Below are positions 38,531 to 38,976 of a stretch of DNA of 38,976 nt, piece by piece; within the stretch, counting starts at the first letter, position 1; every line of letters starts with the position of its first letter. The stretch comes from Penium margaritaceum (taxonomy: Eukaryota > Streptophyta > Zygnematophyceae > Desmidiales > Peniaceae), in the NCBI GenBank assembly GCA_023375785.1, contig SZWC01007314.1, positions 90,531-129,506 of the forward strand, read 5' to 3'. Below the pieces are notes generated by a model that made no database searches, was not told where the DNA came from, and saw only the letters and a list, made by a program, of their open reading frames with translations. Both the position numbers and the translations under genes were made by a program.

Positions 38531-38803
38531 AAACAGTGATATTGGGACTTAAGCACCATCAACACATTGAAAGTGTGACCAAAGTACCATTGAAACAGTA
38601 ATAATGTGACCTAAGCACCATAGACACAGTGAAAGTGTGACAAGAGAACCATTGAAATTGTGATAATATGACCAAAGCATCAGAGACATATACAAGTGTG
38701 ACCAAAGCACCATGTAAGGACACTGGCCAATTTGCAACTAACTGTCGGACCAAGACGTAAGCCCTTATATTAGTGAGTTCAAGGGGAGCAAGTGACTGGC
38801 CAC

Positions 38804-38822
38804 CTCAGCCATTTTGGCTGAG
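38804..38822. other. Perfect 8-bp inverted repeat (hairpin)
   Basis: CTCAGCCA, three T, then TGGCTGAG: a perfect stem of eight pairs with a 3-base loop. There is no following T run, so it is not a terminator-like structure. Its function is unknown. Confidence 0.6.
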
Positions 38823-38907
38823 ACGTGTCATGGCAAAACTCACACGTTCGTCATAGGGCACGGATGTCAAAATATGCATCATAGCCTAATCCTTCCACAT
38901 TGCACAG

Positions 38908-38915
38908 CCACGTGG
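38908..38915. promoter_or_regulatory. Palindromic CCACGTGG (G-box-like) motif
   Basis: A CACGTG core within an 8-bp palindrome. A second ACGT-core word, ACGTGTC, lies at 38823-38829. In plants such words bind bZIP and bHLH factors and occur in LTR promoters. By chance alone such motifs are not rare, so this is only a weak hint. Confidence 0.25.
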
Positions 38916-38976
38916 AAACAAGGGCCCCAGCGGCACTCAAGGGGTGGAGGTGGAGTGACATTATGGAATCTCCATC

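Larger units (their letters stand above)
13941..38712. repeat. Satellite array B: two alternating 31-bp subunits (62-bp dimer)
   Basis: About 24.8 kb of head-to-tail repeats, close to 400 dimers. Subunit 1 contains CACCATTGAAACAGTG followed by ATAATGTGACC. Subunit 2 contains CACCATAGACACAGTG followed by AAAGTGTGACC. Each is 31 bp and the two alternate almost without exception. The plus strand is A-rich and T-poor. Near the left edge (13941-14300) the units are more diverged; at the right the array stops abruptly at 38712. Minus-strand open frames of up to about 215 codons occur throughout. They arise because the consensus has few minus-strand stops and 31 is not a multiple of 3; their translations are cyclic and end mainly where the CTAAG variant creates a TAG. 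No gene is called. Confidence 0.97.
26990..38712. repeat. Array B super-repeat copy S2
   Basis: Second long block, colinear with S1. An example of shared private structure is the 12-bp-enlarged unit with CATTTGAAACAGTGA at 30564, also at 20445. In the part from 30564 to 31698, S2 is about 570 bp longer than S1. In the part 27067-28712 it is about 400 bp shorter, because S1 carries local duplications and a gap artefact there. Confidence 0.72.
38713..38976 (+). mobile_element. Non-satellite right flank, possibly the start of an LTR
   Basis: The satellite stops cleanly inside a unit (after GCACCA), and unrelated sequence begins with TGTAAGGACACTGG. An abrupt break starting with TG is what the 5' end of an LTR retrotransposon inserted into the array would look like. 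The flank has higher GC content, a perfect 8-bp hairpin and ACGT-core motifs. No polypurine tract, primer-binding site, reverse transcriptase or second LTR lies within the window, and the family is not recognised. It could equally be ordinary single-copy DNA beyond the array. Confidence 0.35.

Noticed and set aside
13941-38712. CRISPR-like array (regular short repeats of about 31 bp)
   Set aside because: The units are directly adjacent with no unique spacers, there are no cas genes, and the context is eukaryotic satellite DNA.
1-38976. Telomeric repeats, rRNA genes or organelle insertions
   Set aside because: No TTTAGGG- or TTAGGG-type runs, no rRNA-like conserved blocks and no plastid or mitochondrial genes were seen.
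38713-38976. Protein-coding exon or promoter of a gene in the right flank
   Set aside because: No open frame of useful length, splice pattern or TATA-like context could be supported in about 260 bp. The ACGT motifs alone are too common.

Overview
The window is non-coding, satellite-rich eukaryotic DNA. I found no gene that I can support. About 98% of it is two unrelated tandem-repeat arrays lying side by side, with about 280 bp of non-satellite DNA between them and about 260 bp of non-satellite DNA at the right end. The organism cannot be named from the sequence. Long arrays with higher-order structure point to a centromeric, pericentromeric, subtelomeric or knob-like region of a eukaryotic chromosome. 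The right flank has an LTR-like start and ACGT-core motifs, which would suit a land plant, but this is a weak inference.

Array A (1 to about 13660, open at the left edge) is built from a 191-bp monomer. Six diverged monomer types, here called a to f, follow in fixed order and form a 6-mer higher-order repeat (HOR) of about 1146 bp. There are eleven complete HOR copies plus a decayed end copy. Two copies are 7-mers and one is a 4-mer, and the chimeric monomers that caused these changes can be seen. Copies 1-3 resemble copies 9-11 at an offset of about 9.10 kb, which is a further level of repetition.

The spacer (about 13661-13940) holds plain unique sequence, then a short segment with tRNA-like A- and B-box words at the right spacing (SINE-like). 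That segment abuts the first degenerate unit of the second array.

Array B (13941-38712) is built from two alternating 31-bp subunits that make a 62-bp dimer, about 400 dimers in all. It shows two higher levels: a block of about 3.0 kb present four times (starts 21771, 24771, 32642, 35662), nested in a super-repeat of about 10.87 kb present twice. It contains a 54-N assembly gap flanked by a 158-bp exact duplication that looks like an unmerged contig overlap. Several younger local duplications of 100, 185 and 209 bp are also visible.

The many medium-length open frames, mostly on the minus strand of array B, are a by-product of stop-poor repeats whose length is not a multiple of three. They should not be annotated as proteins. 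The interest of the window lies in its repeat architecture and in what it records about unequal exchange, not in an encoded system.
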